Assembly (NCBI GenBank): GCA_017654935.2
Contig: CM065706.1
Location: 6,265,668 to 6,329,667 of the forward strand
DNA: 64,000 bases
Direction of reading: 5' to 3'
From: Phymorhynchus buccinoides
Lineage: Eukaryota; Mollusca; Gastropoda; Neogastropoda; Raphitomidae
The notes under the pieces: model-generated
Told to the model about the DNA's origin: nothing
What the model saw: the letters and a program-made list of their open reading frames with translations, nothing else
The model's database searches: none
Program-made: the position numbers and the translations under genes
Shown here: positions 1-11,545 of the stretch, piece by piece
Layout: each line of letters opens with the position of its first letter
Position numbering within the stretch: the first letter of the stretch is position 1

Positions 1-347
1 TTAATTTTTTTTTTTTTTTTCAATCACTGAACGCTTCTTTTAACTAAAGTGCCATATATCCGAATGGCTGGTTTGGGACCGAAATTATACCAATTCTTTC
101 TTTTTTCTTAACTTTCTTTTTTTTTAACATAGAATTTTATGTTTTGTTTATTGAATGGAATTTTTAGGGTTGAATGGTATATGGAAAACGCTTTTGGATA
201 AAAATGGTTTGATTTTTTATTACTTTTATTTTTTTGTTTTATTTTTAAAATCAAAGAGTGCCGTTGATATATGTGAAGGTGAGATCCATGATCACCATTC
301 ACGAGCGCAGCACTTTTTTTTGTTTTTTTTAATTTACTTTTTCAAAG
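1..347. other. AT-rich stretch, no gene seen
   Basis: This stretch is dominated by T and A homopolymers. The short open frames on both strands are low complexity and resemble no protein family I know. I see no splice-bounded exon. Confidence 0.5.
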
Positions 348-1103
348 CAGGCATGAAAACAGCTCCGCTGTGTCCGCCGAAAAATTTTCGTAATTGAAAG
401 AATATCCACCGAAAGAAAACTATCTGTGCCAAAAATGCGATTGCGAAGTTATTCTCTAACAGCACGGTCCGCAATCGGCCAAGTGTACGCTTGCGATCAT
501 GAGTAAAAATGGCGGACGTAGCGGCCCGCGAATGGTGTATAATCGAGAGTTTGAAGGCAAGCAAGTTCGTGAAATGAGTACTCGATGCCCCCCCCTGGCC
601 AATCCCCAACTGAAGAGAAATTTGGCAGAGGTTGATGTTTGGACAGAAGTTTTGGCCATGTATCGCGATTCCTCCTCCCCTCTGAACAGAAATTTGGCAG
701 ACTTGGTGCGTTCGGGTCAAAGTCATGCAGTGTTTCCTCGGTCGGTTGCCTCCTGACGGCCTAACATAGATTCGCTCCCCTTGGACTGCTGGTCTCGGAT
801 TCTGCGACCTGAACAAGCGAAGGTGTGGCTACGAGTTGGGACTCGGAATGAGCGGCGTGGGAGCAATGCCACTGTACGGCCCAGAAGATGGGACATCAAC
901 AAAACAAACAAAATTTGGCAGAGCATAATGTGTTTGGATGGAAGTTTTTGCCGTGCACCGCGATTCCCCACTCCCAACCCCAACCCCCACCCACCCCTCA
1001 CCTCATCAAAAGTTCCGATGTTAGCGAAAAATCCGGATGGAAGGATTTATTGGCTGGAAATACTCCTCTTTTTTTTCCTTTGAAACATTAGTTTTCATGC
1101 CTG
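348..1103. mobile_element. Inverted-repeat transposon with CAGGCATGAAAAC ends
   Basis: The left end reads CAGGCATGAAAACAGCTCCG and the right end reads GTTTTCATGCCTG, so the ends are inverted repeats. The same ends bound a shorter element at 14214-14567. The interior includes a segment (about 715-830) that is an inverted relative of 19670-19790, so this copy is probably composite. No transposase is recognisable, so it is non-autonomous. Confidence 0.65.
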
Positions 1104-1348
1104 TGTCATAAGTATCGTCACATTCCCTTTCAATTGTATTCATTGCGAACAAACGCACTCACACTTTCACTGCACCTGCTCACCAATGTTACAAGAATAA
1201 CTGGCTGTAATTATTTTGTTCTTTCTTAATGAGAATACCAATGAATCAATCCAGAGTATACGATGAAAACATTTACATTTTGTTAACTTGATACACACAC
1301 GTTTGTCAATTTTTTCGTTGGTCTTTACATATTTTTTTTCTTTTCACA

Positions 1349-1489
1349 TTTTAAAAAGACCCACCACGTTCATGTGTGGAAATCAGCGTTTTCACGTGTT
1401 TTCCCTCTTTATCGCTGGTAAAAAATCTTAAGAAATCTTCCAAGCATAAGAGGGAAAAATTCCCGTGATGTGGTGGGTCTTTTAAAAAA
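1349..1489. mobile_element. Short MITE, ends AAAAGACCCACCAC
   Basis: About 140 bp lie between the terminal inverted repeats TTTTAAAAAGACCCACCAC and GTGGTGGGTCTTTTAAAA. The interior is AT-rich with no coding capacity. This is a typical small foldback element. The superfamily is not clear because no convincing target-site duplication is visible. Confidence 0.55.
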
Positions 1490-1656
1490 CCAAAACAATC
1501 ACCAGCATATATTTTCGCTCTCTCTGTCTTGATCCGAGTGTGAATGTTTTGCGTTCTTGGAGATTTTTCTTCGTCATTATTACTGTTGTTGCTTTTCTCT
1601 TTCTGTCTCTTGATTTGTTTGTGTTTGGAACATTACTTAAAGGCCTGTTGTGTTTA

Positions 1657-1659
<3 letters not shown>

Positions 1660-1698
<39 letters not shown>

Positions 1699-1712
1699 TC
1701 TGTCTGTCTGTT
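1660..1712. repeat. (TG)n microsatellite
   Basis: This is a run of alternating TG followed by TCTG units. The open frames through it are artefacts of the dinucleotide. Confidence 0.85.
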
Positions 1713-1740
1713 AGTGAATAAATCTGTGTCCATAGTCTCT

Positions 1741-2152
1741 CCTAGGTTTAAACTTATATGTGTCGGTCAGTCAATGAATAAATATGCGTCAGGTTTAAAC
1801 TTATATGTGTCGGTCAGTCAATGAATAAATCTGTGTCCTAGTCTCTCCTAGGTTTAAACTTATATGTGTCGGTCAGTCAATGAATAAATCTGTGTCCTAG
1901 TCTCTCCTAGGTTTAAACATATGTGTCGGTCAGTCAATGAATAAATCTGTGTCCTAGTCTCTCCTAGGTTTAAACTTATATGTGTCGGTCAGTCAATGAA
2001 TAAATATGTGTCCTAGTCTCTCCTAGGTTTAAACTTATATGTGTCGGTCAGTCAATGAATAAATCTGTGTCATAGTCTCTCCTAGGTTTAAACTTATATG
2101 TGTCGGTCAGTCAATGAATAAATCTGTGTCATAGTCTCTCCTAGGTTTAAAT
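1741..2152. repeat. 58-bp tandem array
   Basis: About seven head-to-tail copies of a roughly 58-bp unit lie here. Each copy contains CTCCTAGGTTTAAAC, ATATGTGTCGGTCAGTCAA and TGAATAAATCTGTGTC. The first copy is shortened. Copies differ by only a few substitutions, so the array is young. No gene is associated with it. Confidence 0.9.
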
Positions 2153-2764
2153 TTCTGGACTAATCTTGCTAAAATTGCATTCTTCCTGATGGTTCATGGA
2201 GTGGGTGGGGTGGGGTGGGGGGGAAAACAAGGGGTAGTTGGGTTTGATTGTACGATTTTATGAAACGGTTTATTCTGCAGCTTTTTGTCTTTTGACAGAT
2301 TTGGTGAAATTGAAAAATAAAACGGCTAAATTTAGTTGGGTTTTTTAGATTTTTATTACATGTGTGGTTGTCAAATTTAAATGGTTTCTTCTTTTTTTTT
2401 TCTCTTTGGCTTTAGTTTATGTTCATTTTGAAATCTATATTTCTATTTGTACCTCTAGATGTTATTTGTATAATTGTAAGTATTATATTAACTAGCAATA
2501 ATAATAATAATAGTAGGGAGGAGTTGAGGAGGGGGAGAGAGATGGAAAGGAAGGGGGTTAGGAATTGGTAGGATGCGGGTATTGTACGTTTGCTCACTAT
2601 CTAAAAAAAAGAGCACTACTGTATCTGTGTGTCTTACGTGTTTCCAACCACTGCCTATACATATACATCGAGTGTAAACTGTAAAGCAAAAAATGGCTGT
2701 GAGCTAGATCACCACATGTTACTCGGTGTACTATAATTATGATACTGGAATGCGTATTGTGCTT

Positions 2765-3320
2765 AAGTAAGTGCAAAACGGATTTTAAAGGTGGACCCAG
2801 ACAGATGAGTTTTTGCAAGAAACACGTTGAGATCACCAGAAAGACAGCCTTTTCAAGGATCTGAACACTCACTTTGCTCTGGTTTCCTTGAAATTAAACC
2901 GTCCAAACGGCGATTCCTCCTTGGCGGAGATGCTGGAGAGAGTAGCCATTTTGGATTGGGTGGGTGAAGGTCACTCATTGTGATTGAAGCGATTTCTTTT
3001 TTTGTAGTGCAGTAAAAAAAAAAAATGGGAGCTATTTCCTTTGTTGTGAGCGAAACTCCTTTAGATAAACTGTATAAAATTTAAAAACAAATAAAAATAA
3101 AAAGGCTTGTATTGCAAAAAAATTGTGCAAACGTGGGTGAAAGAATTTGACATCCAGCACCTCCGCCAAGGAGGAATCGCCGATTTGACAGTTTGATTTC
3201 AAGAAAACCAGAGCAAAGTGAGTGTTGCGATGTCTGTAAAGGGTGTTTCCCTGGTGATCTCGACGTGTTTCTTACAAAAACTCATCCGTCAGGGTGCCCC
3301 TTTAAAATTGTTTTTACATC
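2765..3320. repeat. Large imperfect inverted repeat (foldback)
   Basis: The segment 2765-2935 is repeated in reverse orientation at about 3148-3318. Shared blocks include GGCGATTCCTCCTTGGCGGA, GATGAGTTTTTG, AAGAAACACGT and ACTCACTTTGCTCTGGTTT. The arms are about 170 bp and the spacer about 210 bp. It could be a degraded foldback transposon or an inverted duplication. No coding sequence is seen. Confidence 0.7.
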
Positions 3321-3619
3321 TTCATTTAAAACGAAAAGAGCTAAAGAAAAAAGTGTGTGTGTGTGTATCAGTGATCGCATTTACTGGTAATCATCAGTAA
3401 AATACTGATTGCAAAACCAAAATACTGAGAGAAAACAATTGACGTGTCAGTCCCAGGGACTGATAATATTTCGCCAGGACTGATAAATTGTTTAATAACA
3501 AGGGCTTTGATATTGTGGTTTTCACCGGTTTTTGTTTTCCCCTGGGACTGGTTCTCTGGGGTCATTGTCACTGATGGGACTCCGACTGGTTTTCAAAATT
3601 TCTAGAGCGATATTTTGCC

Positions 3620-4030
3620 TACCGTAATTTACGGCCTAATTTAGGCGCAACTTTTTTTTTTTTACTGAACTTTGACCTCTGTGCCCAATCCGGCGCATGC
3701 GCCCTTTCTATACTCTAAACAAAAAAAAAGTAAGGGGGTCGAGAGTTGAAATGAACAACTCACCATGCTGTGGTAGCTTCCACAACAAACCGACAACAGT
3801 TCACTCACATTGCATTAAAATATAGTCATATAGTTAGGCTTCCACTTTCGTCACTGGCCCTGTAATGATGTTACTTTCGCTGATCGTTTCGTTCTTCCTT
3901 TTTTGATTTCTTTGGTTTCTTTGCGCCTTATCGGGTGTGTGCGCCCTATCTGTGCTCAAATTACGATTTTTTATAAAAGCAGGGGGTGCGCCTTATGCGC
4001 TGTGTCGCCTATGGGCCGTAAATTACGGTA
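3620..4030. mobile_element. TIR element, ACCGTAATTTACGGCC ends
   Basis: The left end ACCGTAATTTACGGCC is mirrored at the right by GGCCGTAAATTACGGT, with TA on each outer side. Subterminal sequence resembles the ATAAGGCGC motif of elements at 20967, 50865 and 62359. The interior has no recognisable transposase. Confidence 0.65.
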
Positions 4031-5270
4031 ATATTTTATTAACTAAACGGAAAATGTTTGGGTTTTTTGACTGCAGGGCTTCTGATTTTCCTTTCTGTTA
4101 AAGGGTATTTTCACCCCCAGTTTCACATTTTAAAGGGTCATGACCCTACTTCCTACGTAAGTAAATGGCACTTACACAGACACGCACACGTACATGCACA
4201 CGCGCACCCAACTTTCTTCACTCACACACCTACTGATCACTTTTTGTTTATGCTTGTTTTTGGTTTTGACGAACAAACTGTTTCTTCTTCTTTGTCTTCA
4301 AGTTTTCTGTAACTTGCCTTTGACGAAAGGAATATCAAGTGTTTGAAACGATGTTATTGGATTTTGAGAAAAGGGTCTGCCAATGAACAATCAGTTTTCG
4401 ATGCTTACTGCGTTCTGACAGTTTCTGTACGATCTTTTAAGAATTTTATATCTAGGTTAGCGAACTCCTCATTGTGGCAGTAGCCTAGTTTGGCCTAGCA
4501 GACTATTGAAATGAGCAAATCTCGTTATCTTACTGAAGATTAACGGCTGTGTTAACGCATAAATCATCGTTTTAATGCATCACCTCACACCCTACTTGAG
4601 ATTTTAAAGGGTAAATCTCACGCATGGGTTGACATTCTAGGGGGTGATTTGAGAGCTCTAGTGCGTAATTTGTAAATACGCACAAACTCTACGTTTTCAG
4701 AAACCCTGGACTGAGACTTTTGCTGCTAAAAGCGATATCATAACTGTTCTAGCCATATCAGATTTCTGTAACATAAATAAAGGGAGTGCACCTTGTACAT
4801 GAAGCTCCTTAACTCACTCTGCATTGGCCAGTTGTTTCCCCTTACAACAATTTCGGACAGGTCATTTCGAATACCCATCACCACAAAAAAGTTCTGAAAC
4901 GTTATGGACGGATATTTTCAGAGATTACCAACACCATGCACTAAACGATCATAAAATATCAGATTCCATACCTTTTGTCGTTTGTCTCCTATTGAAAAAA
5001 CCCAGCTTTCACATAGAAAGAAGAAAAAATTTCACATTCCGATCTTTGAACCCGCTCTACAACCAAAGCTGAATGTAAACTATGCAATGATTGGTTGATT
5101 TCAAGAGAGGCAAGGTCAAAGCAAACTGAAAGTAGGTTATGATGTCGCACTGGAAAGCTGGTTACACACCAGAAATCAAAACCTCTTGAAAACTCATGAG
5201 CCGAATCCGGCTCATTCGTCCTAAACGGTTGTGCGAGCCATGAGCTGGATCCGGCTCATTCGTCCCGAGT
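4031..5270. other. No supported gene
   Basis: This is mixed AT-rich sequence with a CA-rich patch near 4165-4220. The open frames here are short and lack splice-site context or family similarity. Around 5165-5275 the motif GAGCCGGATCCGGCTCATTC occurs in slightly varied copies, probably a transposon end. Confidence 0.4.
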
Positions 5271-5409
5271 GAGTTAAGGTCCATGAAATATCCATAAGTG
5301 TCGTTTTATAAGTTGGTAAAGATGATGGTTTATGAAATGCCTAATATTTACTTTTGCTTTGCTGTGATGTTTCAGACACAATTGGAAGGTATCATCGCGC
5401 CGAAGAAAT

Positions 5410-5550
5410 GAAGTGGATGTGCGTATAGACGCACTGTCTCCCCTCCAATCCCCACCCCCCAATCCACCACCCCTCCCCTTCTGGAAGATTCCATGTGTAG
5501 ACGCAGTGTCTCCCCTCCGCCCGCCCATTTGGAAGATACCAAGCGTACGC
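5410..5550. repeat. Two-copy CT-rich repeat
   Basis: Two related segments of about 75 bp contain AGACGCACTGTCTCCCCTCC and AGACGCAGTGTCTCCCCTCC, each followed by CCTTCTGGAAGAT or ATTTGGAAGAT. I see no coding function. Confidence 0.6.
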
Positions 5551-5718
5551 TTCTTCTTCACGCCATTTCACTGTACCTTCATCACAACGTTTTGCTATTT
5601 TTTTTCGAACTTGGGAGAAACAAACTTTTTTTTTATCAACATGTTGGACTTTGTTGAAGCTTGTGCCGAATCTTTTAACATTTTGATTTGTTGTTCTTGT
5701 TGTACCCTGGCTTAAATA

Positions 5719-5895
5719 CTACAGGGACCATCCCAACAGCCGAAGCCCTTGAACACTATGGTACAAATGCACCAGCTAGGGATAAGAACATTACGTGCGT
5801 GACCGTTCTTGATTACTCCACCACGTGGGCAGCCACACTCCAACTTCGGAGGAACATTTTTGATTCAAAAGCTGGATTGGATCAAAGTTTGCGTG
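5719..5895 (+). other. Possible orphan exon or retroelement fragment
   Basis: A pyrimidine-rich tract ending in TACTACAG precedes an open frame that begins TIPTAEALEHYG and continues through DYSTTWAATLQLRRN. The residue composition is more protein-like than in neighbouring frames. No good splice donor follows it, and I recognise no family. It could be a remnant of a mobile element. Low confidence. Confidence 0.25.
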
Positions 5896-6039
5896 TGTAT
5901 CCTAAAAAAAAAGTGTGTTACGGGACATATTATTCCAACTCCACTTGAACAAGTCTGTTGACGAAACCAAACGGTAGAACATTTGATAAAACTGACTGTT
6001 GTCCACATCAAAACAAGTAGGGGTGGCACAATTATTTAT

Positions 6040-6500
6040 GAAAGCAAATTAACGTCTTGGTTGTTTTCTAAGAACATATTTATAGCTTTCAATTCTAGCG
6101 TAAAACAATTAGCACAATTTATGAAAGTAAATAACCTCTTGGTTGTTTTCTAAGAACATATTTATAGTTTTCAATTCTTAGCGTAAAACAATTAGCACAA
6201 TTTATGAAAGTAAATAACCTCTTGGTTGTTTTCTAAGAACATATTTATAGCTTTCAATTCTAGCGTAAAACAATTAGCACAATTTATGAAAGTAAATAAC
6301 CTCTTGGTTGTTTTCTAAGAACATATTTATAGTTTTCAATTCTTAGCGTAAAACAATTAGCACAATTTATGAAAGTAAATAACCTCTTGGTTGTTTTCTA
6401 AGAACATATTTATAGTTTTCAATTCTAGCGTAAAACAATTAGCACAATTTATGAAAGTAAATAACCTCTTGGTTGTTTTCTAAGAACACAATGACAGTTT
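6040..6500. repeat. 82-bp tandem array
   Basis: Six copies of an 82-83 bp unit lie here, each with CCTCTTGGTTGTTTTCTAAG, GAACATATTTATAG and AACAATTAGCACAATTTATG. The copies are nearly identical. The unit is AT-rich and noncoding. Confidence 0.9.
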
Positions 6501-6924
6501 TAATTTCTAGCGAGTTGTTTTGGTTGGAGGGTTGGGTGGGTATATATGGAGGAGTACATTTTATTTATTGCATTCTGTGACCCAAAAACACACCATGGAA
6601 TGAATAAAGAGAATTGTTATGGAGGGAGTCAATGCTATAAACAATTGTTTTTACCACAGACACTTTTCCCTTGAGTTATGAAGTCATGTATTCCCCAATT
6701 TTGATGTGATGAAAATGTTTCGTTCATTAATGTCACTTAAAAAAACAACCTAACGAGTACTGTAATAAAACATTTCACATGATCAAAGCTTCAGATAATT
6801 GTGCTTTAATAAAGAGATGTTTTGAATGAATGCTTTACAACATTTTGTGAAGATGCCAAATCCATATAATATTCCACTGCATGTGATGTGGTATATGTTT
6901 GTGTGTTTCTTATTTGGCATATTC

Positions 6925-7306
6925 TAGTCAGAGACTTCCTCTGTGAAATTCGGGCTGCTCTCCCTCCCATGGAGAGCGCATCACTGCAAGCGCAGCGCCT
7001 ACCCATTTTAAAAACATTGGGGGAGGTTGAGGATGGGGTGTGGGCAGACTAGGGAAAACTAGCTATCAATTTGTTCATGCCAAGCAGCAGGATTTCTCCC
7101 TGCCCTTCAACTGCTGTGGGATTTGTACATGCATAAAGACTAGCTTTAAGACCCCATCCGAAGGACTGGACGTTCCGTTCGATTTACCTGTCAAACTAGA
7201 AAGAAAGGGCGGGCGTGGCCGGGATTCGAACCCGGGTCATTCGCGCTGCAGTCACGCACTGAAATCTGCAGGCCAATGTCTTGACCACTCTGCCACCATC
7301 CCTCTT
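6925..7306 (-). repeat. tRNA-derived SINE (Leu/Ser-like head)
   Basis: On the minus strand the head (7306 to about 7208) contains GGTGGCAGAGTGGTCAAG, which fits a pol III A box, and GGGTTCGAATCCCGG, which fits a B box. The acceptor-stem halves do not pair, so this is not an intact tRNA gene. The far end (6925-7010) carries the CTCTGTGAAATTCGGGCTG / GGAGAGCGC module that also ends the SINEs at 10283 and 24782. Confidence 0.65.
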
Positions 7307-7319
7307 TCCTTACTTATCA

Positions 7320-7671
7320 ACAATACCATATAAACATTAACCATTACCACACAACAAACACACGCGCACACTGCACTGATAAAAATGTATATACTGAGAT
7401 TCTTTTTTATATTTTTTTTTACAACCTACCAATTGCATGACCTATTCAAACAGGCCTCTTTTTGAACCATTTTTCCCCTTGATTACACACATTTTAACAT
7501 CATTCAAATCACAATCTCATCAACAATTCACCATAAGAAAAAAGAATATGGCCATCAAAATAAATGTACACAAGTCACAACAACGGTAAAGAACAACATG
7601 TCACTAAACTATAGATCAAGGTCAAAAGTCTTTGTTTGTTCATTAAAATAAAATAAAAAGTACTGTACAGA
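7320..7671. other. No supported gene
   Basis: This is AT-rich intergenic sequence. I see no exon and no clear repeat structure. Confidence 0.4.
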
Positions 7672-7919
7672 TTAACCCTTTCGCCGCCGACGTCGCATTT
7701 CTGCACCACACTGACTTAACACCCATGCCACTAAAAGGCAGGAAATAAGGATCTGTTATCCAATGATCTTGTTTTGTTAATTCTGGGAGATAAGGAAAGG
7801 CCTCATCTGATGCATGTCATAGGGGGATTGACAGTGTTGCAGAAGCCAATGTTTCTTTACCCCAGGTAAGTTTGATGGGAATTTTTAGGCTGAAAAATGG
7901 ATGCCGGCGAAAGGGTTAA
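7672..7919. mobile_element. TTAA-flanked piggyBac-type MITE, copy 1
   Basis: The element is bounded by TTAA on both sides. The left end is CCCTTTCGCCGCCGACGTCG and the right end is GCCGGCGAAAGGG. The internal blocks ACACCCATGCCACTAAAAGG and TAAGTTTGATGGGAATTTTT recur in eight other copies in the window. TTAA duplication with CCC ends is typical of piggyBac-type insertion. It has no coding capacity. Confidence 0.8.
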
Positions 7920-8374
7920 TATCAAGCTGTGCACATTTCTTTGTGCTCTAACAGGGGTGCAACTCTTCCTGGTATACAACTTACAAGGATTTCCTGTTTT
8001 TGAATTTTACCAGAACAGGAAATTCTTTTTTTTTAAATTTGTCAAACAAGATCATTGTGTGTCTACTGTATTTTTCAAACACTTTAAAATAAGCGTTTGC
8101 ATACATTGTAGGAAAAAGCAAACTAAAATACCTTCATAACTGAAATCTTTCTTCAGCTGCAGCTAAGAAAACAGCGAAAGAAGCGACATATCGCCTAAGT
8201 TCATGTGTTTAAAGGGCTTCGCACACTAGCGTCAAGATCTCGAGATCGCGGCGATTTTTTGCTGCAAGGCGCAGTTTGTTGCGCCGCTTGCGTGTGAGAG
8301 ATTGCCCCTGGACCCCGGCCTTTCAAGATTTTTTTAATTTTGTGTAGTTGCACCTGTGTTCTAATTAATTGATT

Positions 8375-8611
8375 TTAACCCTTTCGCCGCCAGCCATTTT
8401 TCAGCAAAAAATACCATTATTAAACTTAACTGGGTAGAGAAAAAAATATATTTGCAATATTGCTAATTCCTTTGTGACATGTATAACATTAGGCTCCTAA
8501 GATTACGAAAATAAGGACTTCAGATAACAGGCCCTGATTTGATGCCTTTTAGTGGCATGGGTGTTAAACCATTGTGGTGCAAAAATGCGACATTGGCGGT
8601 GAAAGGGCTAA
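8375..8611. mobile_element. TTAA MITE, copy 2
   Basis: This is the same family as 7672-7919, in opposite orientation: the left end is CCCTTTCGCCGCCAGCC and the right end is GGCGGTGAAAGGG. The right flank reads CTAA, one mismatch from TTAA. It lies inside the first tandem unit. Confidence 0.75.
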
Positions 8612-8868
8612 AATTGCCTTTGACTAATAAAACACCAACTTATTGATGTTTCCAGCCCAAAAAAACAGCGAAAGAAGCGACATATCGCCTAAGTTCATGT
8701 GTTTAAAGGGCTTCGCACACTAGCGTCAAGATCTCGAGATCGCGGCGATTTTTTGCTGCAAGGCGCAGTTTGTTGCGCCGCTTGCGTGTGAGAGATTGCC
8801 CCTGGACCCCGGCCTTTCAAGATATTTTTAATTTTGTGTAGTTGCACCTGTGTTCTAATGAACTGATT

Positions 8869-9116
8869 TTAACCCTTTCGCCGCCAGCCATTTTTCAGCA
8901 AAAAATACCATTATTAAACTTAACTGGGTAGAGAAAAAAATATATTTGCAATATTGCTAATTCCTTTGTGACATGTATAACATTAGGCCTATCCTTAGCT
9001 CCTAAGATTAAGAAAATAAAGACTTCAGATAACAGGCCCAGATTTGATGCCTTTTAGTGGCATGGGTGTTAAAACATTGTGGTGCAAAAATGCGACATTG
9101 GCGGTGAAAGGGCTAA
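8869..9116. mobile_element. TTAA MITE, copy 3
   Basis: This is the duplicate of the 8375 copy within the second tandem unit. It shares the same CTAA right flank, which shows that the two arose by duplication and not by independent insertion. Confidence 0.75.
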
Positions 9117-9211
9117 AATTGCCTTTGACTAATAAAACACCAACTTATTGATGTTTCCAGCCCAAAAAAACAGCGAAAGAAGCGACATATCGCCTAAGTT
9201 CATGTGTTTAA

Positions 9212-9665
9212 AGGGCTTCGCACACTAGCGTCAAGATCTTGAGATCGCGGCGATTTTTTGCTGCAAAGCGCAGTTTGATGCGCCGCTTGCGTGTGAGAGA
9301 TTCGCGGCACAGCAGGATTTTTTATGCGTAGCTGCGCGATTTTGTGTTGCTCGAGAATAGATGCGGCTCGAATTTTGATGCTCAAGATCGCAGAGATCGT
9401 GAAACTAGCCAATCACAACGGACGGAAGGACCATAACTCAGATTGAAGAAAAAAAATACTGTTGTTTCTAGGAGGAGGTTTGACGCTAGAGTAATCTTTC
9501 CTCGCTTTCCAAATAAGGAAGTTCAAGCGACAAGAGGCGAAGCGACAAGAGTCGTGTGTGAGAACACCACTGCCTCGCTACAATGTGTGCTGTGATGCAG
9601 GCGTCAACGCGTCAAGGCGTTGCTCTGAGAAACAATTGACGCCTGACGCTAGTGTGCGAAGCCCT
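9212..9665. mobile_element. Harbinger-like TIR element with TAA duplication
   Basis: The ends AGGGCTTCGCACACTAGCGT and ACGCTAGTGTGCGAAGCCCT are perfect inverted repeats flanked by TAA on both sides. A 3-bp TWA duplication is characteristic of PIF/Harbinger elements. Subterminal repeats include CTCGAGATCGC. A second copy is at 61281-61706. No transposase is present. Confidence 0.75.
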
Positions 9666-9699
9666 TAAGCCTAAGGGCATGGACGATGTTAGCTAGACA

Positions 9700-10282
9700 G
9701 AGCAGAAACAAGCTCTGTTAGCTTATTCCCTAAGGCCGGGCTCACATTAGACGCGTAAGTTCCGTACGGAAAACCCTAAATAAGTGGAAGAAAGAAGGAT
9801 CAAAGTTGACGCATATAGGGGACATTCGGACACGTGCGCAAATCTTTTCCCTTCTTTGTTTCACTTATTTATGGATTGCGCACGGGTTTCCGTATGGAAC
9901 ATCCGCTTATGTGTGTACACGGCCTTATCGTCAATAAATATCATTTTGACTTGACTTCACACTTTTCTTCCACTAACCCCCACCCCTAGTACATGCAGAC
10001 TACTAAAATGCCACAGAATCCACATTCACAGCAAAGTCAAATACAAATGGAATAGAAAACGTTATTCAATATCGCTTAGACTAGAGCTCCCAAAACGACA
10101 GAGCTTTATCTCGGAGCTGTCACCGCGTGCAATAATAACCGCGTCACTCAAGATCACAAATCTTAAAATGCAAGTCCCTCTCTCGGACTCTGCCTTTTCC
10201 CCCCCCCAATGCTTATTTCACCTACTACGTATCTTCCTGAAAGATAGGTATTAGATATTTCTATTATATATTAGTTACATCA
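9700..10282. other. No supported gene
   Basis: An imperfect inverted repeat spans about 9745-9925: ACGCGTAAGTTCCGTACGGA at the left against a TCCGTATGGAAC block at the right. It is followed by ordinary AT-rich sequence. I see no exon. Confidence 0.4.
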
Positions 10283-10640
10283 TAGTCACAGAGGCATCTC
10301 TGTGAAACTCGGATTGCTCCCACCTGGAGAGCGCGTCGCAGCCAGAGGTGCGCCACCCCCTTTTTTTTTTTCATGCGATTTTTTGTGTGATTGATGAGGA
10401 AGGAGGGGTATGTGTGTGTGTGTTAAATGTTGACCAAATGACAACTTTTTCGTTGCTACTGGATTTAACGTGTGCTAAGTGCATGGGCACACAGGACCTC
10501 AGTTTATCATCTCGTCCGAAAGACTTCACATTCAGACCGTAAGGCCTGGTGCAAAGTGAGAGGAAAGATCCCCTGTACCAAGCCTCAAACTCGGGTTTAC
10601 TTGACACGAGGCGAACGCGTTGCCACTCTACACAACGAAA
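10283..10640 (-). repeat. tRNA-derived SINE, minus strand
   Basis: This shares the body of the SINEs at 24782 and 50541: GTGCATGGGCACACAGGACC, ACTTTTTCGTTGC and TTCACATTCAGACCGTAAGG. The degraded tRNA-like head lies near 10560-10640. The far end has the CTCTGTGAAACTCGG / GGAGAGCGCG module. The open frames across it are incidental. Confidence 0.65.
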
Positions 10641-10757
10641 ACAAGCAAACAAAAACACAGCAAAATCACTACAGATCCTTAACGCAATGATTCAGCAAAC
10701 TCACAACACCGCTAGTCGCTGAATTCACACGGTAAATATCGCTTCAAATCATAAATA

Positions 10758-11500
10758 CAGTGGAACCTCCCTTATAGGCCACTGCAACAACCACCTTTTG
10801 CAAGAGTGAATGCCCTTGGTGGGTGGGGGAAATGGCTGAGTACTGACAAAACAAGGGAATAACTCTCACCAATAACCCTATTTGAGGCCACTGAATGGCT
10901 GCCTTTTGCAAGAGTGAATGCCCTTGGTGGGTGGGGGAAATGGCTGAGTACTGACAAAACAAGGGCATAACTCTCACCAATAACCCTATTTGAGGCCACT
11001 GAACGGCTGTCTTTTGCAAGAGTGAATGCCCTTTTTGATACTGACCAACAAGGGCTTAACCATGGGTGCTACTCTTTCATTGTTACACTGATTTCAGTAT
11101 TTGTAATTTTACCAGAAACTGAACTTCAGTTTTTTTGTAATTCCTCCCCCAAAACATTTTGACCACAAGCGATTTGGGGCATTTTGAACTTGGTTGTTTT
11201 ATCTTGGAAGTTTACAAAGGCAATGTAATAATTTTACAAGGCTTATCAGACTCAAACTGTCTCTGTCTATCATTTTAACTGTCTATCTCGTTATCTCTCT
11301 CTCCTACTTCCCCTGAATCGTCCAATGGGGCTCTGCCCCTATACCCTGCTGGGGCCATGGGTCCCTGGACCCCGCCTTTCATTTTTTTTTCATTTTGGGT
11401 AGTTGCACCCATGCTTAACTCTTGCCGTCAAGGGCATTAATAACCCTAGTTGCAGTGGCCAATAAGACCCCCCCCCCCCCCCCATTATAAGACTCCATCC
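10758..11500. repeat. TIR element expanded by ~111-bp tandem copies
   Basis: It starts with the TA-flanked end CAGTGGAACCTCCCTTATA of the family at 11738. It then contains two and a half copies of a unit with TTTTGCAAGAGTGAATGCCC, CTGAGTACTGACAAAACAAG and CCAATAACCCTATTTGAGGC. A related array is at 39760-40240. It includes a C homopolymer near 11468-11482. Confidence 0.7.
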
Positions 11501-11545
11501 CTTTTGAGACCTACTTCTCTGAGACATTGCCCTTCTTTGTAGGCA

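Larger units (their letters stand above)
8169..9190. repeat. Tandem duplication of a ~500-bp transposon composite
   Basis: The segment starting ACAGCGAAAGAAGCGACATA occurs at about 8172, 8665 and 9171. Units 1 and 2 each contain the left part of a Harbinger-like element followed by a TTAA MITE. The third unit runs into the full Harbinger-like element at 9212. The copies are nearly identical, which points to a recent duplication or an assembly duplication. Confidence 0.75.

Noticed and set aside
7208..7306. Functional tRNA gene
   Set aside because: A and B boxes are present but the acceptor-stem halves do not pair and the sequence continues into a SINE body.
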